A stretch of 64,000 nt of DNA from positions 62,001-126,000 of the forward strand of contig NZ_FUWJ01000004.1 of the NCBI RefSeq assembly GCF_900167455.1, given 5' to 3'. This document shows, one piece after another, positions 26,118 through 33,669 of this stretch (position 1 is its first letter; each line of letters begins with the position of its first letter). Below the pieces are notes generated by a model that worked only from the letters and a program-made list of their open reading frames with translations, was not told the origin of the DNA and did not search any database. This stretch comes from Enhydrobacter aerosaccus. Its GTDB lineage: Bacteria; Pseudomonadota; Alphaproteobacteria; Reyranellales; Reyranellaceae. A program made the translations under genes and the position numbers.

Positions 26118-26894
26118 ATGAGCAGCACCCTCGATATCGTCCGTATCCCGGTCCTGAGCGACAATTACGTGTGGTTGATGCGCGAGCCGCAGTCCGGCGC
26201 GGTCGGCGTGGTCGATCCCGCCGAGGCCGGGCCGGTCCTGGCTGAGGCCAACCGGCGGGGCTGGAAGATCACCCATATCCTGAATACCCACCATCACGGC
26301 GACCATGTCGGCGGCAACCGCGAGATCAAGGCCGCCACCGGCTGCACCATCGTCGGCTATCGCGGCGACGCCGCCCGCATCCCGGGCATCGACGTCGAGG
26401 TCGAGGATGGCGGCCGTTATCGCTTCGGCGAGGCGGAGGCCGAGATCTTCTTCGTGCCGGGCCACACCAGCGGCCACATCGCCTATGCCTTCCGCGAGCA
26501 GAAAGCGCTGTTCTGCGGCGACACGCTGTTCGCGCTGGGGTGCGGCAAGATGTTCGAGGGCACGCCGCAGCAGTTCTGGGGCTCGCTCGCCCGCCTGCGC
26601 GCCCTGCCCGACGACATGCGCGTCTACTGCGCCCACGAATACACCCAGTCCAACGCCCGATTCGCCGTCACGGTGGAGCGCGACAACAAGGCCCTGCTGG
26701 CCCGCTCGGACGCCATCGATGCCGCCCGCGCCCGCGGCGAGGCCACCGTGCCGAGCCTGCTGGGCGAGGAGAAGCAGACCAACCCCTTCCTGCGGGCCGA
26801 CCTGCCCTCGCTGCAGCAGGCCGTCGGCCTCGCCGGCGCCGACCCGGTCCAGGTCTTCGCCGAGGTCCGCCACCGCAAGGACGTGTTCCGCTAA
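26118..26894 (+). CDS. gloB: hydroxyacylglutathione hydrolase (glyoxalase II)
   Basis: Hydrolyses S-lactoylglutathione to lactate and glutathione, completing methylglyoxal detoxification. The 258-residue metallo-beta-lactamase-fold enzyme shows the metal motif NTHHHGDHVGGN, further ligands in FVPGHTSGHIAY and LFCGDTLFALGCGKMFEG, and VYCAHEYTQSNARFA. The substrate-binding C terminus ending VFAEVRHRKDVFR is typical. MSSTL at 26118 is taken as the start on family length. Confidence 0.96.
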   Translation: MSSTLDIVRIPVLSDNYVWLMREPQSGAVGVVDPAEAGPVLAEANRRGWKITHILNTHHHGDHVGGNREIKAATGCTIVGYRGDAARIPGIDVEVEDGGRYRFGEAEAEIFFVPGHTSGHIAYAFREQKALFCGDTLFALGCGKMFEGTPQQFWGSLARLRALPDDMRVYCAHEYTQSNARFAVTVERDNKALLARSDAIDAARARGEATVPSLLGEEKQTNPFLRADLPSLQQAVGLAGADPVQVFAEVRHRKDVFR

Positions 26895-27416
26895 TCGCCG
26901 GAAGCGTGCTGTCCGCGGTCCGACAACCGCGGGCTCTCGGAAAATAAAAATGCTGCTCGCGAGGAATCGCCTGAAACGTTGACGGGCGGTCATCCGATGC
27001 GATTCCTCGCGAGGTTCGCGAACCTCGCGAGGCTCGCGAACCTCGCGAGGCGCTGACCGCTTCGCAGCACGCCGGTTTGCCTGGTCGCCTCGGTTGCGAC
27101 TCGAGGAAGCCCGGGTGTTGCGGCATTCGGACATGGCAGGCGCATCGAAGGGCATGGCGGCGCTCCTCCATCGAAGCAATCTCGCCTTCTTAAACGCACC
27201 CGGTCCCAATCGACGATTCGGGTCGTTACCGCCCTGATCAGGTCATCTGTTCGGCTGGCCGGTCGATGCCAGGGAGAACAGCTCTGGTGATGCATTTGAT
27301 AATCATTCAAAAATAGAGAATTTAATCTACCAATCATTGTTTCGCCGCAATGGCCTGCCCATTATTAATAGTGTGATCGCTCTAATTCACAGGACGGCTT
27401 GCGATGGAATTCCCCC
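26895..27416. repeat. 522-bp intergenic region with palindromic GC repeats
   Basis: No coding sequence is supported here. Positions 27005-27032 form a perfect 28-bp palindrome centred on TTCGCGAA, and an 18-bp unit (GAGGyTCGCGAACCTCGC) is tandemly repeated at 27011-27028 and 27029-27046. A perfect 15-bp inverted repeat pairs 26956-26970 (CTCGCGAGGAATCGC) with 26999-27013. The last 130 bp (27285-27416) are AT-rich and hold the promoter area of the next gene, including the operator-like site listed separately. Confidence 0.8.
27368..27385 (-). promoter_or_regulatory. candidate TetR operator, copy 1
   Basis: Read on the minus strand this is TTAGAGCGATCACACTAT. It matches 13 of 18 bases of the site in front of the tetR gene at 33.6 kb (TTAGAGTGATTATTCTAG), and both have dyad symmetry (TTAG...CTA). 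It ends 32 bp before the ATG of the first gene of the 27.4-32.9 kb cluster, a position suited to repression. Binding by that TetR protein is inference. Confidence 0.6.
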
Positions 27417-27860
27417 ATGCTCGATAGAAACGCGTCGCTCGTGGCGGGTTTGGTTCTTGTCAGCTTGCTGATCTGGGCCGACGCCAAGGTGGCTGTTGCC
27501 GCCGAAGTCGGCGTGAGGGTCGAAGGCATAAAGCCGGGGACGGGCTCCTTGCGGGTTGCGCTCTATCGGGACCCTGATTCATTTCGTCGTGAAGCCCGGG
27601 CCGTGGCCGTTCTCTCGGTGCCGGCGCGCTCCAACGTTGCCGAGGTCACGTTCCACCAGGTTCCCGCGGGACGCTACGCGGTGGTCGCCTATCACGACGG
27701 GAACGACAATAAGAAGCTGGACCTCACTCTGGGCATGTTTCCCGAAGAGGGCTGGGGTCTGTCGAACGATCCCAAGGTCTTCGGTCCACCACGTTTCGCC
27801 GATTCGGCGTTCGACGTGATCGAGCCAAACACCACGATCGCCGTTCCCCTCCACTACTGA
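27417..27860 (+). CDS. DUF2141 family exported protein
   Basis: A 147-residue protein with a signal peptide (LVAGLVLVSLLIWADAKVAVAA) followed by one DUF2141 domain: GSLRVALYRDPDSFRR, VTFHQVPAGRYAVVAYHDGNDN, LGMFPEEGWGLSNDP and FGPPRFADSAFDV, ending in a beta strand. DUF2141 is a beta-sandwich-like secreted domain of unknown function often found beside lipid or carotenoid genes. ATG 27417 is preferred over a TTG six codons upstream. It leads the cluster of lipid-type genes that follows, 102 bp ahead of the hemolysin-family gene. Confidence 0.88.
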   Translation: MLDRNASLVAGLVLVSLLIWADAKVAVAAEVGVRVEGIKPGTGSLRVALYRDPDSFRREARAVAVLSVPARSNVAEVTFHQVPAGRYAVVAYHDGNDNKKLDLTLGMFPEEGWGLSNDPKVFGPPRFADSAFDVIEPNTTIAVPLHY

Positions 27861-27962
27861 AGCTGGAGCCGACGCTTCGGGGATAGCGACGCAGATCGGC
27901 GTCGCAGCGACACGCCGACCGAGTTCACCCGTTATCGCGCGCAGTCAACGCTGGAGAGTTGC

Positions 27963-28694
27963 TTGAACGTCTTGGAGATTGCCTTCACATCGAATGCCCG
28001 GAAGCGAGGCGCGCTGCTTCTGGATCGCGATCATGTCCGCCGCATGACGCGGGTCGAGCCCGCCTCGATTTCCCTGACGGAAAGGCTCACGCCGGGACGC
28101 GCTCCCGTCGAGAGCCTGATCGAGCATGTCTATGCCGCTTCATACAATGCCATCATAGCCCGGCATTATCCTTACCTGATCGGCATCCACGCCGAGGACG
28201 GAAGCGTGATTGCGGCGGCGGGCTTTCGTTCCGCCGCCGAAGACCAGCTCTTCCTCGAACAGTATCTGACGCGCCCCGTCGAGGAAGCGATCGCGAAAAA
28301 GGTCCGCCATCCGCTGCCCCGTGCGGAAATCGTCGAGATCGGCAGCTTCGTCTCGATCGGCAGAGGCGGCTCCCTGTTCCTGTTCATCGCCCTCATGGAG
28401 CTCCTGCGCCGGAACGGTTTCACCTATGCCGTGGCAACGGTCGCCGAGTCGCTTGGGCGCATGCTGCGCGCCTTTGACATCGAGTGTCTCGATCTCGGCG
28501 CGGCTTCCCCGAAGGTGCTGCCGGATCACGGTACATCGTGGGGGACCTACTATCGAACCGATCCGCGCGTGCTGGCGGGTCCCATCGCCTCGGCGCGCCG
28601 TCGCATCGGCGCGTTCCTGCCCGAGGCGCAGAACGGCGGGCTGGACGAGCTTCTTGCCGTTCATCGTCCGGGCGAAGAGGCCCATATCCAATGA
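27963..28694 (+). CDS. thermostable hemolysin family protein
   Basis: A 243-residue protein matching the T_hemolysin (delta-VPH-like) family. Family pattern is followed throughout: VYAASYNAIIARHYPYLIGI, AAAGFRSA, LFLEQYLTRPVEEAI, the core AEIVEIGSFVS, LLRRNGFTYAVATVAESL and GTSWGTYYRTDPRVLAGPI. The fold is thought to be related to acyl/acetyltransferases, so a lipid acyl-transfer role is more likely than lysis; that is inference. It uses a TTG start (27963) and its stop overlaps the ATG of the next gene, so the two are coupled. Confidence 0.88.
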   Translation: MNVLEIAFTSNARKRGALLLDRDHVRRMTRVEPASISLTERLTPGRAPVESLIEHVYAASYNAIIARHYPYLIGIHAEDGSVIAAAGFRSAAEDQLFLEQYLTRPVEEAIAKKVRHPLPRAEIVEIGSFVSIGRGGSLFLFIALMELLRRNGFTYAVATVAESLGRMLRAFDIECLDLGAASPKVLPDHGTSWGTYYRTDPRVLAGPIASARRRIGAFLPEAQNGGLDELLAVHRPGEEAHIQ

Positions 28695-30841
28695 GCAAGC
28701 TCCTCGACGCCGTCGCCGCACACGCACGGACACAGCCCCGCGTGTCAGCCCTGACAGACTCGGCCACCATCGTCTCCTATGGCGACCTGCCGCGCGAGAT
28801 CGGCCGTGTGGCTGGCCAGCTCGATATCCATTTCCCGAAGCCGGGACCGGTGGCGCTCTGCCTTGAAAACAGCATCGCCTGGGTGTTGCTGGATCTCGCC
28901 TTGCTCCAGGCCGGGCGGCCGGTGATCCCGCTGCCGACCTTCCTCACCGCGTCGCAGCGCGCGCACGCGCTCGAAGAGACTGGCGCCGTCTATCTGATCA
29001 CGGATCGCGCGCAGGACGGAGAAATCAGCAGCACCTTCTCGATGGTCGCAGGCTGCGAACTGTACTGCATCGCTTGTCCAGCAGACTCGTCGCGTCCGGC
29101 GCTCCCGCCCGGAACCGCGAAGGTGACCTACACGTCGGGCAGTACCGGACAGCCCAAGGGCGTGTGTCTGTCCCTGGCCGGGATGGAAACCGTCGCTGAA
29201 TCGATCGTTGAACGCATCGGCTCCGACTATGCGGGCGTTCATTGCGCCATCCTGCCGCTGGGCGTCCTCCTCGAGAACGTTGCCGGGCTCTATCCGACTC
29301 TGATGGCCGGTGGCTGCTATCACGTGCCGACGCCGTCGGCCTTGGGGCTCGAGCAGCCATTCCGACCGGATTTCGCCCGTCTCGTTCATGCACTCGCGGC
29401 CTGTGCCGCCACGAGCGTCATCATGGTGCCGGAACTCCTGCGCGGCACGATAATGGCCCTGGCGCGGTCGGACATGCGGCTTCCCGACCTCACGCTGCTG
29501 GCCGTCGGCGGCGCCGCGGTCTCGGTGCAGCTTCTGGTGGAGGCGGAAGCGCTCGGCCTGCCGGTCGTCCAGGGCTATGGCCTGAGCGAAATGGGATCGG
29601 TCGTGGCGCTCAACGCGCCCTCCGACAACGTCACGGGCACCGTGGGCAGCGCGCTGCCGCATGTCGATCTCGTCTGTGCCGAGGACGGCGAACTGCTGAT
29701 CGGCAATCCCCTGTTCCTGGGTTATGTCGGCGCCCCTGCCACATCCGGCATCTATGCCACCGGCGACCTTGCCGACATCGACGCGGCCGGCCGCATCCGC
29801 CTGCTCGGCCGCAAGTCCAACGTCATCATCACCTCGTTCGGCCGCAACGTTTCGCCCGAATGGATCGAGGGCGAGCTGCTGGGCGAAAGCACGATTGGCC
29901 AGGCGTTCGTGTTCGGTGACGCCGGGCCGGCGCTGGGCGCCCTGGTGGTGCCGGCATCGGCTATGACGCGTGCCGCCGACCTCGAAGCCGCCATCGCGCG
30001 CGTCAACGAGCGCCTGCCGGACTATGCCGTGATCCGCCACTGGAGCGCCGTCATGCCCTTCACGCCGGCCAATGGCGGGCTGACGGGGAATGGCCGGCTG
30101 CGTCGCGCGGCGATCGCCGACAGGTACGCGGCGCGCATCGCCAGATGCCTGCAGCAACCCGGCCGCTATCGAAGCTTCTATGACCGGTTGGTCGAGGAGA
30201 CGGCGGTCGAGCGCGCGGCGCTGCAGCAGGTCCCCCAGATCCAGGATGGCCTTCGGGGCAGGGTGTCGCGCGAGTCCTATCTCGCCTATCTCGGTGAGGC
30301 CTATCACCATGTGAAGCACACCGTGCCGCTGATGCAGCTCGCCGCATCGAAGCTGTCGCCAGGTCAGGCATGGCTGCGTCCCGCGCTCGACGATTACATC
30401 GCCGAAGAGAGCGGTCACGAGGCCTGGATCCTCGACGACATCCGCAATGCCGGCGGTGACGCCGATGTGGTGCGCGAGGCGGAGCCGCGACCGGCGACGG
30501 CAAGCATGGTGGCTTACGCCTACGACTACATCAGGCGGGTCAACCCGGTCGGGTTCTTCGGCATGGTCTTCGTGCTCGAAGGCACCAGCACCCAGCTCGC
30601 ATCGCTGGGGGCCGAGGCCTTGATGGAATCTCTCCGGCTGCCACGCGAATGCTTCAGCTATCTCCTGTCGCATGGCGCGCTCGATATCGCGCACATGGAC
30701 TTCTTCCGGCGACTGATGGACCGCATCGAGGACGAGCGCGACCAGGCCGCCGTCATCGAGGTCGCGAAGGCGATGTTCGGCCTGTTCGCCGCTCTCTTCG
30801 CCAGCATCCCCCACACGAGGCCCGCGTCCGATGTCGCTTGA
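28691..30841 (+). CDS. adenylate-forming ligase fused to a haem-oxygenase-like diiron (HDO) domain
   Basis: A 716-residue two-domain protein. Residues ~1-475 are an ANL-superfamily acyl-AMP/CoA ligase: VTYTSGSTGQPKG (145-157), VQGYGLSEMGSV, YATGDLADID and LLGRKSNVIITSFGRN. The usual A10 lysine is Arg469 (NGGLTGNGRLRR). Residues ~480-716 are a helical iron-containing redox (Haem_oxygenas_2-like) domain with a full ligand set: Glu536-x6-His543, Glu572/573 in AEESGHEAW, and His661-x3-Asp665-x2-His668 in HGALDIAHMDF. This matches the diiron oxidases of the CADD/UndA/SznF type. It overlaps genes on both sides (4 and 11 bp). The substrate, probably a carboxylic or fatty acid, is inference. Confidence 0.85.
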   Translation: MSKLLDAVAAHARTQPRVSALTDSATIVSYGDLPREIGRVAGQLDIHFPKPGPVALCLENSIAWVLLDLALLQAGRPVIPLPTFLTASQRAHALEETGAVYLITDRAQDGEISSTFSMVAGCELYCIACPADSSRPALPPGTAKVTYTSGSTGQPKGVCLSLAGMETVAESIVERIGSDYAGVHCAILPLGVLLENVAGLYPTLMAGGCYHVPTPSALGLEQPFRPDFARLVHALAACAATSVIMVPELLRGTIMALARSDMRLPDLTLLAVGGAAVSVQLLVEAEALGLPVVQGYGLSEMGSVVALNAPSDNVTGTVGSALPHVDLVCAEDGELLIGNPLFLGYVGAPATSGIYATGDLADIDAAGRIRLLGRKSNVIITSFGRNVSPEWIEGELLGESTIGQAFVFGDAGPALGALVVPASAMTRAADLEAAIARVNERLPDYAVIRHWSAVMPFTPANGGLTGNGRLRRAAIADRYAARIARCLQQPGRYRSFYDRLVEETAVERAALQQVPQIQDGLRGRVSRESYLAYLGEAYHHVKHTVPLMQLAASKLSPGQAWLRPALDDYIAEESGHEAWILDDIRNAGGDADVVREAEPRPATASMVAYAYDYIRRVNPVGFFGMVFVLEGTSTQLASLGAEALMESLRLPRECFSYLLSHGALDIAHMDFFRRLMDRIEDERDQAAVIEVAKAMFGLFAALFASIPHTRPASDVA

Positions 30842-31589
30842 AGGCAAGAAGGTCGCCCTCACGGGCGGCAGCGGCGGTATCGGCTCGCGGCTTGCGCACG
30901 AACTCGTCCGGCGCCGGGCGGATCTGGTGGTAATCGGCCGCATCGAGCCGCAGGACCTGCCGGGCCGGTTCTTGGCCGCCGATCTCGGCACCGCCGAGGG
31001 CATCGACGCGGCGGCGCGCATCGTGGCGGCCGAGATGCCCGACATCCTCGTCAACCTCGCGGGCGTGCAGTTCTTCGGTGCCGTCGAGGACCAGGAGAGC
31101 AGCCATGTGCTCATGAGCTACCTGGTCAACTTGGTTGCGCCGGTTCGCCTGAGCCAGGCCGTGCTGCCCGAGATGCGCCGGCGCCAGGCCGGACAGATCG
31201 TCAACATCGGCTCCGTCCTCGGCTCGATCCACTATCCCTATTTCGTCACCTACTCGAGCGCCAAGGCCGGGCTGCGGGGCTTCAGCGAGGGCCTTCGCCG
31301 CGAGGTCGCGAGCGACGGCATCGCCGTCACCCATATCGCGCCGCGCGGCGTCAGGACCGGCCTCAGCAAGGGGCTGGTCGAGCGCTTCGCCAATATGAGC
31401 GGCATGCGGCTCGACGATCCCGAGGTCGTGGTGACGCGGATCGCCGAGGCCATCGTGCGCCGCGAGCGGGACGTACTGATCGGTGCGCCCGAGCGGCTGT
31501 TCGCCCGCCTCAATGCCCTGGCGCCGCGGCTGATCGACAGCGCCCTCGTGAAGGATGCCGCGAAGGCGCGGCTGCTTTTCCATCGTTGA
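30831..31589 (+). CDS. short-chain dehydrogenase/reductase
   Basis: A 252-residue classical SDR. It has the cofactor motif VALTGGSGGIGSRLA, DILVNLAGVQFFG (N-x-A-G), catalytic Ser in VNIGSVLGSIHY, and the Y-x-x-x-K pair in VTYSSAKAGLRGF. The C-terminal half (THIAPRGVRTGLSKGLVERF) fits fatty-acyl or polyketide-type reductases. The start lies 11 bp inside the preceding ligase gene, so they are co-translated. It probably reduces or oxidises a product of the ligase/diiron protein. Confidence 0.92.
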   Translation: MSLEGKKVALTGGSGGIGSRLAHELVRRRADLVVIGRIEPQDLPGRFLAADLGTAEGIDAAARIVAAEMPDILVNLAGVQFFGAVEDQESSHVLMSYLVNLVAPVRLSQAVLPEMRRRQAGQIVNIGSVLGSIHYPYFVTYSSAKAGLRGFSEGLRREVASDGIAVTHIAPRGVRTGLSKGLVERFANMSGMRLDDPEVVVTRIAEAIVRRERDVLIGAPERLFARLNALAPRLIDSALVKDAAKARLLFHR

Positions 31590-31611
31590 TGACGACAGAC
31601 AGGAGATTGCC

Positions 31612-32280
31612 GTGTTCGCTTTCGTTCGGTTCCTTCCCTACGCGCTCGCCCTCCTGGTCGTCGGCCTGTGGTCGCCGGCCGGCGCGACGGACAATCCGGC
31701 GATGGATACCGATCTCGTCGCCATCTCGGAGCAGTGGGCCCGCATCAAGTACCAGGGCACCGACAAATCGGAGCAGTTGAGGCAGATCGATCAACTGGTG
31801 GCCCAGGCGGCTGCGGTGAGGAAGAAGTACCCGGGCCGCGCCGAGCCGCTGCTCTGGGAGGGCATCGTGACGAGCGAGGAAGCGGCGATGGCGCACATGC
31901 TCGATCAGATGCGCTATGCCCGCGCTGCGCGCACGCTGTTCGAGCAGGCGGAGGCGATCGATCCTAACGCCGCCAACGGCGGTGTCCTGCTGAGCCTCGG
32001 CGTCATCTACTATCGCGTTCCCGGTTTCCCGCTCGGCTTCGGCGACGACGCCAAGGCGCGCAAGTACCTGGAGCGGGCGGCGGCGCTCGATCCCAACGGC
32101 CTGGACTCGGCGTACTTCTACGGCGATTTCCTGATCGGCCAGGGCGAGAAGCAGAAGGCGAAGGCCGTGCTTACCCACGGCCTCGCGGCGCCGGTCACGC
32201 CGAATCGGCCGATCTGGGATAGCGGGCGCCGGGCCGAGATCCAGGCGCTGATCGCGAACATCGACGGCACGCGCCAGTAG
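31612..32280 (+). CDS. exported TPR-like protein
   Basis: A 222-residue protein with an N-terminal signal peptide (MFAFVRFLPYALALLVVGLWS, cleavage after GAT-like ASA region) and helical repeats of tetratricopeptide type: ARAARTLFEQAEAIDPNA, ARKYLERAAALDPNGL and AYFYGDFLIGQGEKQKAKAV. The GTG start at 31612 has CAGGAG nine bases upstream. It is 22 bp after the SDR gene in the same direction. Related periplasmic TPR proteins accompany thermostable hemolysin clusters in other proteobacteria as far as I recall. No enzymatic motif is seen. Confidence 0.8.
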   Translation: MFAFVRFLPYALALLVVGLWSPAGATDNPAMDTDLVAISEQWARIKYQGTDKSEQLRQIDQLVAQAAAVRKKYPGRAEPLLWEGIVTSEEAAMAHMLDQMRYARAARTLFEQAEAIDPNAANGGVLLSLGVIYYRVPGFPLGFGDDAKARKYLERAAALDPNGLDSAYFYGDFLIGQGEKQKAKAVLTHGLAAPVTPNRPIWDSGRRAEIQALIANIDGTRQ

Positions 32281-32290
32281 GCCGGCAACG

Positions 32291-32938
32291 ATGTCGCTCT
32301 CGCACCGGCTCGGGCATCGGCTCGGGCGCCAACTCAGGGAGCCGCGCGGCTGGGCCGGCCGGCTCACCGGCCTGGCGATGCGGGTCGTCAACGACGAATG
32401 CAACCGGCTGGCGGTCGAGGCGCTGGCGATCCACGCGACGGATACCGTGCTCGAAGTGGGATGCGGTCCTGGCCATGGGCTGGCGCTGGCGGCGGCGCAA
32501 GCCCCCAACGGTCGGCTCTACGGCGTCGACCGGTCGGCGGTCATGCTCGAGCAGGCGGCGGCCCGCAATCGCGGTGCCGTCCGGTCGGGACGCCTCGTGC
32601 TGACGACCGGCGCCTTCGACGCGCTGCCCTTCGCGGACCGCTCGATGGACAAAGTCCTGGCCGTCAACGTCGCCTATTTCTGGGACAGGGAGGGACGGGT
32701 GGCGCGCGAGATCCGCCGCGTGCTCCGCCCGTCCGGCACGCTGGCGCTCTACGTGACCGACCGCGCGACCATGGCCCATTGGCCTTTCGCCGGCGCCGAT
32801 ACGCACATCCATTGGGACGAGCACAGCCTGGCCTCGATGCTGCACGCGGGTGGATTTCCGCAGGCGACGATCGAGGTGTGGAAGGTCCGCCTCCGCGGCG
32901 GCGTTCAGGGACTGGTCGCCGTCGCCACGACGCCGTGA
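32291..32938 (+). CDS. class I SAM-dependent methyltransferase
   Basis: A 215-residue methyltransferase with motif I TVLEVGCGPGHGLALAAA, motif II-like LYGVDRSAVMLEQAAARN, ALPFADRSMDKVLAVNVAYFW and EIRRVLRPSGTLALYVTD. This is the UbiE/Methyltransf_11 pattern. It starts 10 bp after the TPR gene and is the last plus-strand gene of the cluster, ending 19 bp from the convergent tetR stop. It may methylate the cluster product. Confidence 0.88.
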   Translation: MSLSHRLGHRLGRQLREPRGWAGRLTGLAMRVVNDECNRLAVEALAIHATDTVLEVGCGPGHGLALAAAQAPNGRLYGVDRSAVMLEQAAARNRGAVRSGRLVLTTGAFDALPFADRSMDKVLAVNVAYFWDREGRVAREIRRVLRPSGTLALYVTDRATMAHWPFAGADTHIHWDEHSLASMLHAGGFPQATIEVWKVRLRGGVQGLVAVATTP

Positions 32939-32957
32939 CCGATCCCGCGCCGCCGCT

Positions 32958-33623
32958 TCAGGAGGCGCGGACCTTGCGCTTCGCGACCGCCACGTGCCTC
33001 GGAGCCGCCTTCGCGGCGGGGCACGAGCCCGGGGCCAGCAGCCGCGCCATGAGAAGGTCGAGGAAGGCGGCGCGCTCGGCCCGGCTGGTTTCCGGATAGC
33101 GCAGTGCGAACGCCTTGGCGGCATCGATCATGCCGAGCACGGCGGCGCTGGCGAGGGCCGGGTCGAGCGTCTTGTCGAACTCGCCGTTCTTCTGTCCCTC
33201 GCGGAAGGCATTCGCCAATACGGCACGCATGGCATCGCCGGTCTTGCGCAGCAGGGATGCCATCGCCGGGCTGCGCACGGCTTCCGCCAGCATCTCGAAC
33301 ACGAGGGCATATTCGTCGCGGTGCCAGGACGCCTCCGACGCCGCCCGTACCGCAGCCGAGATGGCCTCCAGGGTGGCACCGCCGGCCTCGATGTTGCGCC
33401 TGAGTCGTTCCGTCAGCTCGTTCAGCTTGGTTTCCGCCAACCCGGCGAAGATCGCGTCCTTGTTCTCGAAGTAATGATAGAGATGGCCGGGACTGATCTT
33501 CGCCTCGGCGCAGATGTCCGAGGTCGACGTGCCCTTGAGCCCGCTGCGCAGCGCGCAACGGATGGCCGCCGCGAGGATCTCCTGCCGCTTCTGTTCGTGT
33601 TTGATCGGATCGACGGTGCGCAT
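32958..33623 (-). CDS. TetR-family regulator of the adjacent cluster
   Basis: A 221-residue regulator with an N-terminal helix-turn-helix (QEILAAAIRCALRSGLKG, DICAEAKISPGHLYHYF, ENKDAIFAGL) and a C-terminal ligand domain. ATG 33623 is chosen; a TTG two codons upstream is possible. It is convergent with the cluster at 27.4-32.9 kb. A palindromic site 14 bp before its start recurs in front of the first cluster gene, so autoregulation plus control of the cluster is the best reading. Confidence 0.9.
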   Translation of the reverse strand: MRTVDPIKHEQKRQEILAAAIRCALRSGLKGTSTSDICAEAKISPGHLYHYFENKDAIFAGLAETKLNELTERLRRNIEAGGATLEAISAAVRAASEASWHRDEYALVFEMLAEAVRSPAMASLLRKTGDAMRAVLANAFREGQKNGEFDKTLDPALASAAVLGMIDAAKAFALRYPETSRAERAAFLDLLMARLLAPGSCPAAKAAPRHVAVAKRKVRAS

Positions 33624-33636
33624 GATCAATCTTAAA

Positions 33637-33654
33637 TTAGAGTGATTATTCTAG
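33637..33654 (+). promoter_or_regulatory. candidate TetR operator, copy 2
   Basis: TTAGAGTGATTATTCTAG, an imperfect 18-bp palindrome (arms TTAGAGT and ATTCTAG) located 14 bp upstream of the tetR ATG. A close relative lies at 27368-27385. Position and symmetry fit a TetR autoregulatory operator. Confidence 0.6.
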
Positions 33655-33669
33655 CAAAGGCCGAATCTG

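Noticed and set aside
27963..28694. Reading the thermostable hemolysin family protein as a secreted virulence toxin
   Set aside because: No signal peptide is present and the genomic context is metabolic; the family name reflects a historic Vibrio phenotype.
28745..31114. A 789-residue minus-strand open frame opposite the ligase-HDO gene
   Set aside because: It mirrors codon bias of the plus-strand gene (high GC third positions), has no recognisable domain, and the plus strand encodes clear ANL, HDO and SDR motifs.
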